Shown piece after piece: positions 1 to 12,000 of a DNA stretch of 54,272 bases (positions are counted from its first letter, which is position 1; every line of letters begins with the position of its first letter). Made by a program: the position numbers and the translations under genes. The DNA comes from Dactylosporangium sp. AC04546. Lineage in GTDB: Bacteria; Actinomycetota; Actinomycetes; Mycobacteriales; Micromonosporaceae. The DNA is taken from assembly GCF_022095675.1 (NCBI RefSeq), contig NZ_JAHYSG010000085.1, forward strand, positions 1 to 54,272, given 5' to 3'. The notes under the pieces are model-generated. The model did no database searches. It was not told the DNA's origin and saw only the letters and a program-made list of their open reading frames with translations.

Positions 1-2
1 CG

Positions 3-3000
3 CCGGCGCGGACCCCGGACCCCGTGCCCTCGCCGACACCGCCACGCGCGCCGCAGCCGGCGCCGACGGTCGCCGAGCGGGTGCGCGAACACTCGGCCGA
101 GTACAGCACGGCGGTCAGCGCCGACATCTCCATCGAGGTGGTCGCCGAGGGCACCGTCATGGCCGTCAACGGCCAGGGCTTCACCGTCACGGGCGGCACG
201 GCCACCTCGGGGGCCTTCAGCGGCACCCTCGACTTCGGCGGGGAGTCCGCCGGCACCGCGCTCAACGAGAAGTTCCACGGCACGTCCGACCCGAACACCA
301 CGAAAACCGCAACCAACCCGACCATCACGACCCCGACAACGACGACCACCCCAACCACGACGACCACGACGGACCCGGCCACCACGACCACCACGAGCAC
401 TACGGCCCCGGCCACCGCGACCACCACGACCGGACCGAGCAGCACGACCGGTCCTGCCGGCGGGAGCGGAACTGGCTCCTCGGAACCGGCCAGGACCCCC
501 GAGACCGCCACCAGCGGCGCCGGAGCGCCGGAAGCCTCCACGAACGGCACCCAAACGGCCCGACCGGTCAGCACGACCACGGAACCAACCGCCCAGCCCG
601 CCTGGTCCGCGACCAAGGACTGGGACGGCGCGGCCTACGGGGATTCGCCCTTCGACGACATGGGGTCCCGCCCTTCGTCGTTCGACGACACCGACTTCTC
701 CGACACCTCCTCGGTGACCAGCTTCTCCGATCGCTCGATGTCCAGCGCGGACTCGTTCGACGGCACCGATCCGTGGTCCGGCAGGAACCCGTTCACCACC
801 GACGAATCCTCGTTCGGACTGAACGCATCCGACACGGTCGGCGTGTCCACCGGGCAGCCGGGCCCGGGGCCGGTCGGCGGCGACGGGCCGACGCAGGCGG
901 TGACGGTCACCCCGGCTGTCGCTTCCGCCCCGATCGGTCAGGCCGGCCCGGCAGGTACGGCAGGCCCGGCAGCTACGTCTGCCGCACCCGGCGGAACCGC
1001 ACCCGGCAACCAGACCTCCAGCTCTACATCCGGCACGAACACGTCGGACGTCAAGACCGGACCCGACGCGACCCCGCCGGCCGGGACGCCGCTTCCCGGC
1101 ACGGCATCGAACCCGCCGGCCCCGGCCAGCGTCGACGCGTCCCTGGCCGCCGGCGAGGCGACCGCGGATCTGCACACCGACACCGACCGCGTACGCCCAT
1201 GGGACCGCACCCTGCCGACCGACCCGGCATCCCGGATCTCCGCGCTCGACGACTGGATCCGCCAGGCCGAACGCCGGCCGGGCCGGACCGGCGAGCCCGC
1301 GGTGGACTGTGTGCCGCTGGCCTGGGACGTGTTCGCGGAGGTGCACGGTCGGCGGGCCAACCCCGCCCGCGGCGACGGCCTGGCCGGATCCGGCCTCGCC
1401 GAGGCGGTCCGGCACGGCCCGTCGGCCGTCGACGCGTCCGAGCTCGTCCGCGCGCTCGGCGGTGACACGCCCACCACCAACGACGGCGACAGCGTGCTGG
1501 CGTACCTGTCGGACAACGCGGGCGCCATGGCGCTCGTCGTCTCCCGGCCGCAGAAGTTTCGTTCGCACGTCTACTGGGTCGTCTCGGCGGGTAGCGGGAC
1601 GGAGGTCGTGCCCCGCTTCGTGGACCCGCAGCAGCCGGGTTCGTTCACCCACGACGCCCGGTTGACCACGCCGGAAACCGAGTTCTGGTCCAGTCAGCTC
1701 CGCTCGCCCGACTCCGAGATCCTGGTGCTCGGACCGGACGGCCGGGCGGTCGACCTCGGCGCCGAGCGACGTGACACCCGGACCCGAGGGTTGTCCGACG
1801 CGCCGACCGGCGCACGGGCCGCGGGCAGCAATCCCCGCCAGGGCAGGAGCCGGTCGTGGACCATGCCGTCGATAGGATCAGAGCCGCCCGAGCAACAGTC
1901 CGAGCAACCGTCACAGCCGTCGACGCCACAGGCGACGCCGACCGGGCCGTTGTCGATGTCGCTCGCGCAGTCGTCGCGCCCGCTGGCGGCCGAGCCGGAC
2001 CATGGCGAACGTTCGGAGGCCATGGGGTCTGTCCGTCGCCGCTTCCTCCAGCGGCTGCAACAGCTCTCCGCCGCGACCGGCCAACCGTCGACCGCCCCGA
2101 CCACCCCGCTGCCCTCGACCACCCCGCTGCCCTCGATCAGCCCGTACCTCTCCACCAGTCCGCTGCCCCAAGGCAGCCCGCACCCCTCCACCAGCCCACT
2201 GCCCTCAATCACCCCACTCGGTTCGACCACCCCGGTCAGCGCGCATGCCTCGCTACCCCCGTTCACCCGCCTGAACGCCAGGGAACAGCCGCCGATACCG
2301 GAGGTGGTCGAGGAGTTCGTGGACGAGGACGATCCCTACGCACCCTGGTCACCCGACATGCTCGACGACGAACGAGGGCGGCGAACGACCGCGCGTGGTT
2401 CCCGGCAGGACCATGCCGAGCAAGGCGAAAGTTCCAGGCCAACCGGCGCCTTGGGGTCGCCTCGCGCGATCGTGCCCCTGCCGACGGACACCGTCGGCGT
2501 CGACCTACCGACCGCGACCGCCAGAAAGACATCGCCGGCCCGGCAGCCATCGCGCGTGCTGGCACGCCAGAGGCCACGGCTCGACGTCCAACGGTTCGAG
2601 CAGGAGCTGCTCAGAGGCCTGCAGCCGGCCGACTACGACGCTCTCTTCGATGCGTCCAAGGCGGCGGACCAGCGCGCTCTCGAGGCGCACGCGGTCATGC
2701 TGCGGGTGACCGGGGAACTCGATCCGACCGGCAGGCGGCTCAAGCTGGTCGGCACACGTCACCGAGCGAAGAAGCTGGTCGACCTGGCTCGGAAGTTCCG
2801 CGACCTGAATCTGTGGGAAGGAATCGACGTACGGTCGTTCCTTGCCGAGAACAAGGACACCGTCCGGTTCTCGGTACAGGTGTCCCGAACCAACTACGGC
2901 TCGACCGTCCGCCAGGTCCTCGACCGCTTGAGGCAGCACGGCTACGAACTACGCAGCGACGATGACATCGTGAACTTTTGGCGCCCCGGCAACCGATGGT

Positions 3001-6000
3001 TCGGCTTGACCATGAAATTGCGGGACCCCGACGACCGGTTGATAGAGCTGGAGTTCCCGACCGCGACATCGTGGCAGGCGGCCAAGCAGGCGCGCAAGCA
3101 CCACGAGGTGGTGCGCCTGAAGACGGCACCGATGGCGGATCGGATCAGCGCCTACCTGAACCTGCTTCGGATCAACCGGGACAATGGGCTGAACGCAACG
3201 CTTCCCGATGAGCTCGGCCTACTCCCCATGGCTCAGGAGAAGGGCCTCGCGGAGATCACCAGGGCGCGACCCGAACAATGGCAGGGCTATCTTGACGGCC
3301 TGCAACGGGCAGGTCGGACGTTCGCGGACGTCGTCGCCGACCATGGTCTCACCATGGCGGAACTCCCCGGTCCGGAACACCTCGGGCTCCACGACCGGCC
3401 CTACCACCAGTTCCCCGGCCGCCGTCCCTCCCGCCGGCAAGAATTCGCCGAGCCGGCGGGAAGCCTGCCGCTGCTCGTCAGCCTCCTTCGCAAGCAGCGC
3501 GACCCGGAAGGAGCGACTCCCGAGGCACACGGGACGAGCCTGCCGCCAACCCCGCGCCGGGCATCCGTCGCCATCGAACCGCGCTCGTCCAGCGAGGCGT
3601 CGCCGCGCGAGCAGTCGGACGCGCAGAAAACGACCCTGCCGGGCGGAACGGTATCCAAGCGACGGGCAACCATTTCCGCCGCGCCGTCGGCATTTATCGG
3701 CAGCCAGCAGCCGCAAACGCCGGAACCGAGCCTGCCGGTCAGAAAGGCACCTCGACGGGCAACGATTTCCGAACCGCCAGCGGCACCCACGGACGCGGCG
3801 CCACCCCGACGGGAGTTCGGGGACACGTCACCGGGAGGGCATACGACCGATGCACAGGATGTCGAGCAGGAACTGCTCAGAGTGCTCGAGCCCGGCCAGC
3901 GGGCAATCCTTGAGCACGCGGCGGACACGGCGCGGCAGCGAGCGGATCAGGCGCTGTCGGTGATGCAGGAGGCGATCAACGAGATCGATCCGAACGGCGA
4001 GCGGGCCCGGTTGGTCGGCACCGAGCATCGGGCCAAGACGCTGGCCTCCCTGGCGCGGAAGTTCCGCAGCCGGAACCTCGCGACACGAGTCACACTGGAT
4101 TCGTTCCTCGCCGACATCAAAGACACCGTCCGATTTTCGGTGCAGGTCTCCAAAGCGGAATACGGTCGTACGGTTCGCGAACTGCTTGCCGGGTTGGCGC
4201 AGCGTGGATACGAGGTGCCCGGCGACAACGAGATCAAGAACTTCTGGCGCCCCGGCAACGGGTGGTACGGGCTGAACGTGCCCTTGCGAGACCCCGGTGG
4301 CAACTTGCTGGAGCTGCAGTTCCCGACCGAGACGTCATGGCGGACAACCAGGCAGATACACCCGCTCTACGAGATCGCGCGACTGCGGACGGCAACCGTG
4401 TCGGATCGCGTGGATGCCTACCTGGATATGCTTCGCATCAACCGCGACAACCTGCTGCACGAGGATCTTCCCGACGGACTCGACCAGCTTCCCCCAGCCA
4501 GGGACAACAGCTTCGAGGCGTTCACGAAGAACAATCCCCAGCTGTGGCAGGCGTACCTGCACGACCTGGAACGGGAGGGTCGGACCTTTCCCGACGTCGT
4601 GGCCGAGCATGGCCTCACGATGGCGGACGTCTTCAGCGTGGAACGACCGGCGTCCCACGAGGGCAGCGAAGGCCGCAAAACACCTTTCGAGCCTGCCATC
4701 CAACCGGAAGACCCGCCGGGGCGCAGCGCGACGCCGTTGGCCGAACCGTCTCGGCTGCGCTCCGAGGACCGGGCCTTCCTCCTGGGCGACGGGAACCATC
4801 TCCTCGCCGCGCTGGTCTACTCCGACCTCGATGTCATCGAGCGGTTGGTGGCTTGGGGGGATGACGCCAGGGCCGAGCTGGCTCGCTTGCGCGCTGATCG
4901 GGACGAGACCCGGCGCGCGGTCAGCACGACGGCGCTCGCCAACGTCGTAACGGAGCTGCGCGAGCACCTCCTGGCCCGCCTCGACCGGCTCACGTCGGCG
5001 CAGCTCGCCTCGTTCCGGGAGCTCGGGAGCCCGCTCCTGGACACCGTGCCCCACGGGGACGACGACGCGCTGCGTGCCGCGCTGGGGGACCTGCTGCGAC
5101 CAGACGCCCAGCTTGATCGCACGAGTACCGCGCCGGTGCTCCTCGCCGTCCTGCTGGGTCGCTCGGTCGTCGTCGACGACGGTGTGGGGTCCGTCCTTTT
5201 CCACTTCACCGGGACGACCGATGAACCGGTCCGGCTGTACCGCCGTGTCCAGAGCGGCACCGGCCACGCGGAGTTCCACGCTTTCCTCCCCCAGCCACCG
5301 CCGCAGCCGCAGCCTTCCCCCGCCGTTGTCCCGGCCGTGCCCCCGCCGGCGCTCGAGAAAGCGTCGGTCGTCAACACCCCGCCCATTGCGCTGCGGTTCC
5401 TCCCTCGCAGCGCGCAGACCCTCCGCGCGTCCAGTCCGGCGTGGAATGGGGTCGCCCGCGACGTGGCGCGGCGGGTCGTCCGCATGGCAGCCAACCGACC
5501 GCCCGAGGGTGCGCCCGTCATCGTCACCCTCGAAGGCGAGGGCGACGGTCACCGCTTCGGCATCACGACCGGCAATCGGAGCCTGCCCCGCATCCTGTCG
5601 GCAACCGAGTTGGGCCGGCGCCGGGCCGAGTCGGCAGCCACTCGCCTGGAGGAGCTGGTCCAGGGGGAACTCAGGGAACTCGCCAGAACCAAGGGAGAGA
5701 ACGCGCCCATGGTCATCTTCCGGCACCGGGCCAGGACCCGGACGCCGGACGGTACCGGGGACGGCGCGGGCCGCGGCACGGTGACGGTACACGTCGACAT
5801 CGCCGACTCGTGGTACACGAATCGCGCGCCGCTCAACGACTTCCGGCCGGTACCCCCCGCCGCACGGGTGGGCGAAAGGGGCCAACTCGACGAGGTCGCA
5901 CTCGCCGCGGGGATTCCGGTCAACACGCTGCCCGGTCTCACCGGTCTCGTCACCACGCTGCGGCGGTACGCCGACCAGCACGGCGCTGACGAGAAGACCT

Positions 6001-9000
6001 ACGCCTGGGACCAACTCCCGGAGACCCTCTTCAAAAACTACCGGCATCTGGTCGGCGACGGGATGGTCGTCGTCCTCGGCAACATCGAGGTGCTCGTCCG
6101 GCTCGATCTGACGAACCCCCGCCGGGAGAACGCGTGGCCCGAGTCAGCGGACACACCGAACGAGAAGGAGAAGAAAGACAAGGAAGACAAAGAAGAAAAC
6201 GAAGTCGAAAAGGAGAAGGAAGGCAAGGAGGACCGGGGCGCGAAGGCCGGGAAGACCCGGGGCGCCCCGGAGGGTCCCGCCGGCCGGGCCGGTCAGGTCC
6301 GGGCCAACGAGACGATCCACGGCAACTTCCAGGTTGGCGCGCAAAGCGAAAGCCATTCGGGCCCGACCGGCTGGTTCCGCTTCGGCGGCTCGATCGGGTT
6401 CTCCTTCGGCATCGCTGACAGGCTCATGTCGGTGCGGCTCGGCGTCGCCCTGCGGTACGTCCGGAACCTCATCAACCGCTCGACGGGCACGGTCCGGGAC
6501 GCCGAGGTCGGCCGGGTGGAGGACACCCGCGAGGACGGCGCTCTGCTGTCGGCCGACGCGACGTACCACCTGCGCGTCCGGACGCGTGCCGCGCAGACCT
6601 GGGACAAGATCACCCCGACGCAGATCCGCCCCACGGAACGGCTGACCCTCGCGCTGCCGGAGAAGTACCTGACCCGCGCCAAGCCCGGCGAGGCCGCCGC
6701 ACTGGCCGCCGCGATCCGGCCCAAGCAGTCGATCCCCGTCAACGCCGATCAGCGCCTGCCGAAGGCCTTCTACGCCTCGAACCTGACGAGCCTGCACCTG
6801 CTCGCCGACGACATCATCAAGCAACTGGAGAAGGAGCGCGGACCGATACCGCTGGGCCACCCCCTGCGGAACGCCGTGTGGCATCGGGTGTCCAATCTCG
6901 ACACCCATCTGGACAAGGCGGTCAACCGGCATCGCGGCTACGAGTTCACGCTCGTCGAGGACGGACGGATCACCGCCAACGTCCGGATCCGGACCCGTCG
7001 CGCCCCCGGCAGACCACCGCGTCCGGTCAGTGGCCCGAGCAACAAGGCGCACGTCGAGGAGGTGCAGACCGCCATCGCCGGCACGACGGCCGGGACATCG
7101 ATCACCAACGAGGACGTCGTCGAGCCGAGCCTCGAGTTCCTGTTCGTCAAGGTCCCCAAGCTGAAGTTCGGGTTGAAGCTGCCCTACGCACGCTGGTCGT
7201 GGAACGATCGGGACGGCACGTCCTCCGGCCGGATCGGTCTCTGGGTCCACGTGTCGAGGTATGCCAGCTACACCGCCGCGTACGACATGGCGCTCGAGCA
7301 TCAGGCGACCGTGCAGGTCCGCCGGCGCCGCAACGTCCTGGTCAGGGCCCGGGACGCCGCACGCAGAGCGCGGCCGGCGACCCGGCTCAGGCATCCTGGT
7401 TCCAACTACGAGCCGAGAACCATTCGGGGCCGGGCGATGGTCCGGGTCCCCACCGCCGACGCGGTCGCGTACTCGATCGAACCGCCGACCCCGCCGGGCG
7501 TGGTACCGCCGGAGGTACCACCGACGACGTTCACCACCACCACGCCGCCGACCGTCCCGCATCACGTCCGCAAGGGCCGAGGCGTCGGCATGGGGCTCGT
7601 CGAGATCGATCCGGAACTCGTCGACAGACTGGTCCACCGGATCGAACAGGAACTGGACAAGTACGGCTATCTGGTCCGCGACCCGGACAACACGTTCAAG
7701 CGCAACAACTGGTTCAGCCGCAAGCGGGACAGCCAGGTCAACAACGGCGTGCGGCTGCGCAAGCTCCTCTCCGAGGCGGCGCTGCGGGCGAACTTCGACG
7801 GCATCCATCAGAACGGGTTCGAGTTCAGCCTCGTCAAGCGCCACACCGGCTGGTTCACCAACTTCCGCGTGCGCTCGGCACGGGTGACGATTGTTGCGCG
7901 CCCTGCGACGAACGAGGATAGAACGGGCAGGACCGTCATCAAGGATCCGACCGCCAATCCGCGGCTCACCAACGAGCGGCAGATCGTGAACCTCGAGATG
8001 GGGCTCGACTTCGCCGGCGCGTCCGCTGGCGGAGGTCAGGGATTCGCGACCGGGGCAAAGTTGCGTTTCATGCCGTCCAAGGCCGGCAAGCAGCTGCAAG
8101 GGGCCGGCATCGGGGTGGAGTTCGACCTGGGCGTCAGCGGCGACGAATCGGTCAACCACGTCAGCAACATGCCCCGGCTGATGGAGTACCAGAAGGACCT
8201 CACCGAGTTCGACCACACGACCAACATCCGGGTCGTGATCCAGCACGACGAGCGGCAGTCGTGGTGGCGCCGAGGTCAGCGGCTCCTCAACCAGGTGTTG
8301 GGCTGGCTGCGCCTGCCGCGGATCGGGTCGGTGACCGACCACCGCCTTCCGCACCCGCTCCCCCCGATTTCCACCACGGCGACGGTGCGGGTGGTACCGG
8401 CCTTCAACACAAAGCCGTCCCACCGCGTCTCGAAGGCGGAGACAGTGCCCGGACGGAAGAACACACCGAAGTCGATCTTCAAGAAGGCCGCTGTCGCCTA
8501 TCTGGATGTCACCGGGCTGCTGCCGACGGCCCGGGCCCACATGGGCGGGATGGCCAAGCCCGGCGGCACGGCCGACGAGGAGCTCTCCACCTTCCTGAGC
8601 CACAGTCAGGTCCTGTCCCAGTGGGCCGAGGTGACCGAGGGCGTCACCACCGACGGGCCCTTCAAGACGAGGTTCTTCCGGGACAAGCACCGCATCGTGT
8701 CGTTGAAGGCCGACGTCGGCCCGTCGCAGTTCGTCGGCGCGACGAACGACCCCTACGTCCTCGGCCTGATCAAGCTCTCCCTGACCCAGGCCGGCCAGTC
8801 CACGAGCCGGCGAAAGGGCCTCGGGGTCGCCCCGCTCGACGTCGCCGCCGGCGGAGATCCGGGGCATACCGACGTGACCGGGCTGAGCGGATCGGTCAGC
8901 CACGCGATGCGGTGGGGTGCGGGTCATGAGCGGGCGACCCGGCAGACCGGTGGTCGCGAGGAACTGGGACTCGGCTTCCAAAAAGGGTACGCGTTCCGGG

Positions 9001-12000
9001 CGCCCGTCTCGTACAACCTCCGCATCGGCAAGACGAAGCGGGCGAAGCTGCTGCCGAACAGCAACCACGTCCCGGCCGACCGCACCATCGACGACGTCGA
9101 GCCGATGATCTACGTCTTGTCGGAGCCCGACGCGCTGGAGGCCTACGCGAACGGCGAGGTGCCGCTCGACGCGGATCAACTCCTGGAAATTCTCGCCGCG
9201 TGGAGCAGCGGCGAGCTGGAGAGCTCTCCCCAGTTGAGGGCCCGCGTCCTCACCCGGTGGGCGAAGACGGCCGCCGCCACCGGGTCGGATCCGCATCGCG
9301 AACTGCGCGAGGACGCGGCCCGCGAGTTGGCCCGTAACTACGCCTGGGCGGACCTCGAGATGCCGGACGAGGTAGCCCGGGACTTCCGAGCCGAGTTCGG
9401 GGTCGACCTCGCCGAGCCGATGCAGACCCGCCGGCTCAGCGTGCCGCCGTACCTGAAACCGGGGCACGCCTCGCTGGGCCACAGCGGCGTCCACTCGCTG
9501 AACCTGGCCGAGAACCGGCGCTTGTCCGACCTGGTGATGCAGGCCGTGGACAGCCTCGCGCCCGGCCTGTTCGGCAAGACCCACGCCAACATCCCGACGG
9601 CGCCCGAACCGGCCCGCCGGAAGTGGTGGCACCGCAGCCCGCAGACCGCCCCGTACGTGGGGAGGCTGCAGGCCGGGGTCGACGCCATCCAGGCCCTCTT
9701 CGACGGGGGGCGGGAACAGGCGCTGCTCGAACAGACGCTGAGCCCGGACGGGTTCACCATCCCCTTCCCCAACCCACACGCCTGGTTGGGCGAGAACGTC
9801 ATCGAGGTGAACGTCAAGGCTCGGCTGGTCAGCGAGCCACGGTTCGGCGACTACATCAAGGGCAGTGGGCTGGAGATGTACCGACACCGGTACGTCGAAC
9901 GCCGGACGGCGACGCGGCGGCAGTTCACCCGCGGTACCTCCGTCGGCTTCAAGGGCACACTCGACAACCGGCCCGAGACGACGCCGACACCCGAGGAGCA
10001 GCGTCGCGACACGCAGCAGAAGGTCACCGGCGGCCCCGGCATCCGGTGGGCCGACGGGTACTCCTTCGCATCGGCGGAGAACCAGCAGTGGACCGAGGAA
10101 AGCACGGTCTACGACTGGGGCAATCAGTACCACGCCGACGCGGAGGTCGAGTACATCATCACGGCCCGGCGAAAGAAGCTCGGCGGACGCCGCGTCACCA
10201 ACTGGCTGACCAACCGGGTCATCGCCCGCTTCCGGTACTTCATGTCGGGACCGCGCAACCGTTCGACCGTGCTCAGGGCGCCCATGGCTGCCGTCCGTGT
10301 GACGGCCGCCGTCGTCGGCGACCTCGCCAGGTGGCTGGCCAGTCCGATCTCCCGCCGGCGAGATCGCCGCCGGGACCGGGGACCGGAGTTCAGTCGAACG
10401 GTCACCGGCCGGGTGCAGCTCAAGATCCCCCGGAGCGTCGCCGAGGCGACGAAGCTCTCGCAGCCCACCGGCCTCCGAGCGAGCCTCAACCCGACCTGGC
10501 TACCCGAGGATGCCTTCGTCGACGCGGTGCAGTTCCACGGCGCGGAGGCCGCCAGCCGCCGGCTGCTCGGTGCGCTCTTCGAACGCCCGGTCAAGTGGAA
10601 CCGCTGGTGGCCGTCGCGCTGGGTGACCCGCCCCGGGTACCACACGAGCGTGTCCGTGCGGGCGCTCACCACCCGCGACCTGCTCGCGGCCAACCTCATC
10701 GATGCCGCCTTCGCCCCGGGTGGCGTGCCGATCGCCACCGGCGCGTTCGTGCCGGGACACTCGAGCCGCCGGGCGGACCTCACGCTGCGTGGCCGGCTCG
10801 AGGAGATGGAGGTCGTCAGCGCGCTCGACGGCACCGGCACGGGCCGGTACGTGAAGTACCAGCAGGGCGTGAGCGCTTCGACGACCCACGACACGCCCTA
10901 TGTCGCGCTCAGCATGGACGCGGGCGGCCCGGCCAGGCTGACGGTCACCGACGACGCCAACCCCGGCGAGTCGTACGGCGCGCACCGCACCGAGGGCGAC
11001 ACCGGCCTGAGCCGGGACGCGCCCAAGTCGCACACCAGCACGTACGCCGACGCGCACCGGCGCGAGGAGCACGTCAAGCAGCAGGGGCCCGCCGTGCTCG
11101 TCCGGCTGCGCGGCAGGTACCGGCTCGACGGCCAGAAGCGGGTCGTGCACTGGTGGCGTCCGACCTCCACGGGCCGGCGCCGCACCAGCGACGAGTTCGG
11201 CGGGGACGTGTACGTCGTCATGTTCAAGGCCGAATACGACGCATTGGTACAGCGGCAGCGCCGCGCCGAGTTCGGCAGGACGACGGACCGGAAGGGGCGC
11301 GGCAGGGTACCGGTCGGCGGACCCGGCTCACCGACCCTGGATCTGGCCGACGCCGTCAGGAGGTTCAATCCGGAGGCCGTCGCGGCCGTGCCCGCGGATC
11401 GACCCGACCTCGCCCTCCGGGCCCATGCGCGCGAGCTCGGCCGGCGGCTCCGGACGCGACGGGGCGACGTGGTCGTCGTCGAGGCCCGCACCCCCGACCA
11501 GCACCAGCAGCTCAACGCCTGGGCCGCGGAACACCTGACGCGGCGCGAGATCGCCGCCGTGCACGCGGATTACGCGACGAACCCCGCCGGCCGGGACCTC
11601 GTGACCCTGATGACCGCCGCGGCGAACAACGCCCACCCGGCCGGTCCGAGGCGTGAGCCGCCCCTGCTGGCACACCTGCAGAACGACCCGCTGCGGACCG
11701 CCCGCGCGCTGGCCCGCGAACTGCACACCCCGGTCGAGCTGCGGGTACGCGACGAGGACGGCGACGTGACCGCCCGGTTCAGCGTGGCGCCGGACGGGTG
11801 GTACACCGAGCTCGAGACCAACACCCGCAGCGCGCGCCCGGCCGAGGCGGAACTCGCGGTCGACGCTCTGCCTGCCGGACTGCTCGACGAGTGCGTGCGC
11901 CTCGGCATCAGCCGGGACGAATTGGTCGAGTTGGCCCGCGGCCGCCGGCGGGATATCTCGGCCGAGGTGGAGGAGCTCATCCGCGGCCGGCAACCGGCGT

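Noticed and set aside
300..450. Thr-coding ACC/ACG run as a possible mobile or CRISPR-like repeat
   Set aside because: It is in-frame low-complexity coding sequence for a Thr-rich linker with no spacers or regular unit.
6144..10133. Open frame of 1,329 residues on the minus strand inside the giant gene
   Set aside because: It is antisense to the giant frame, rich in Arg, Val, Gly and Asp as expected of a GC-rich shadow, has no ribosome binding site and shows no domain.
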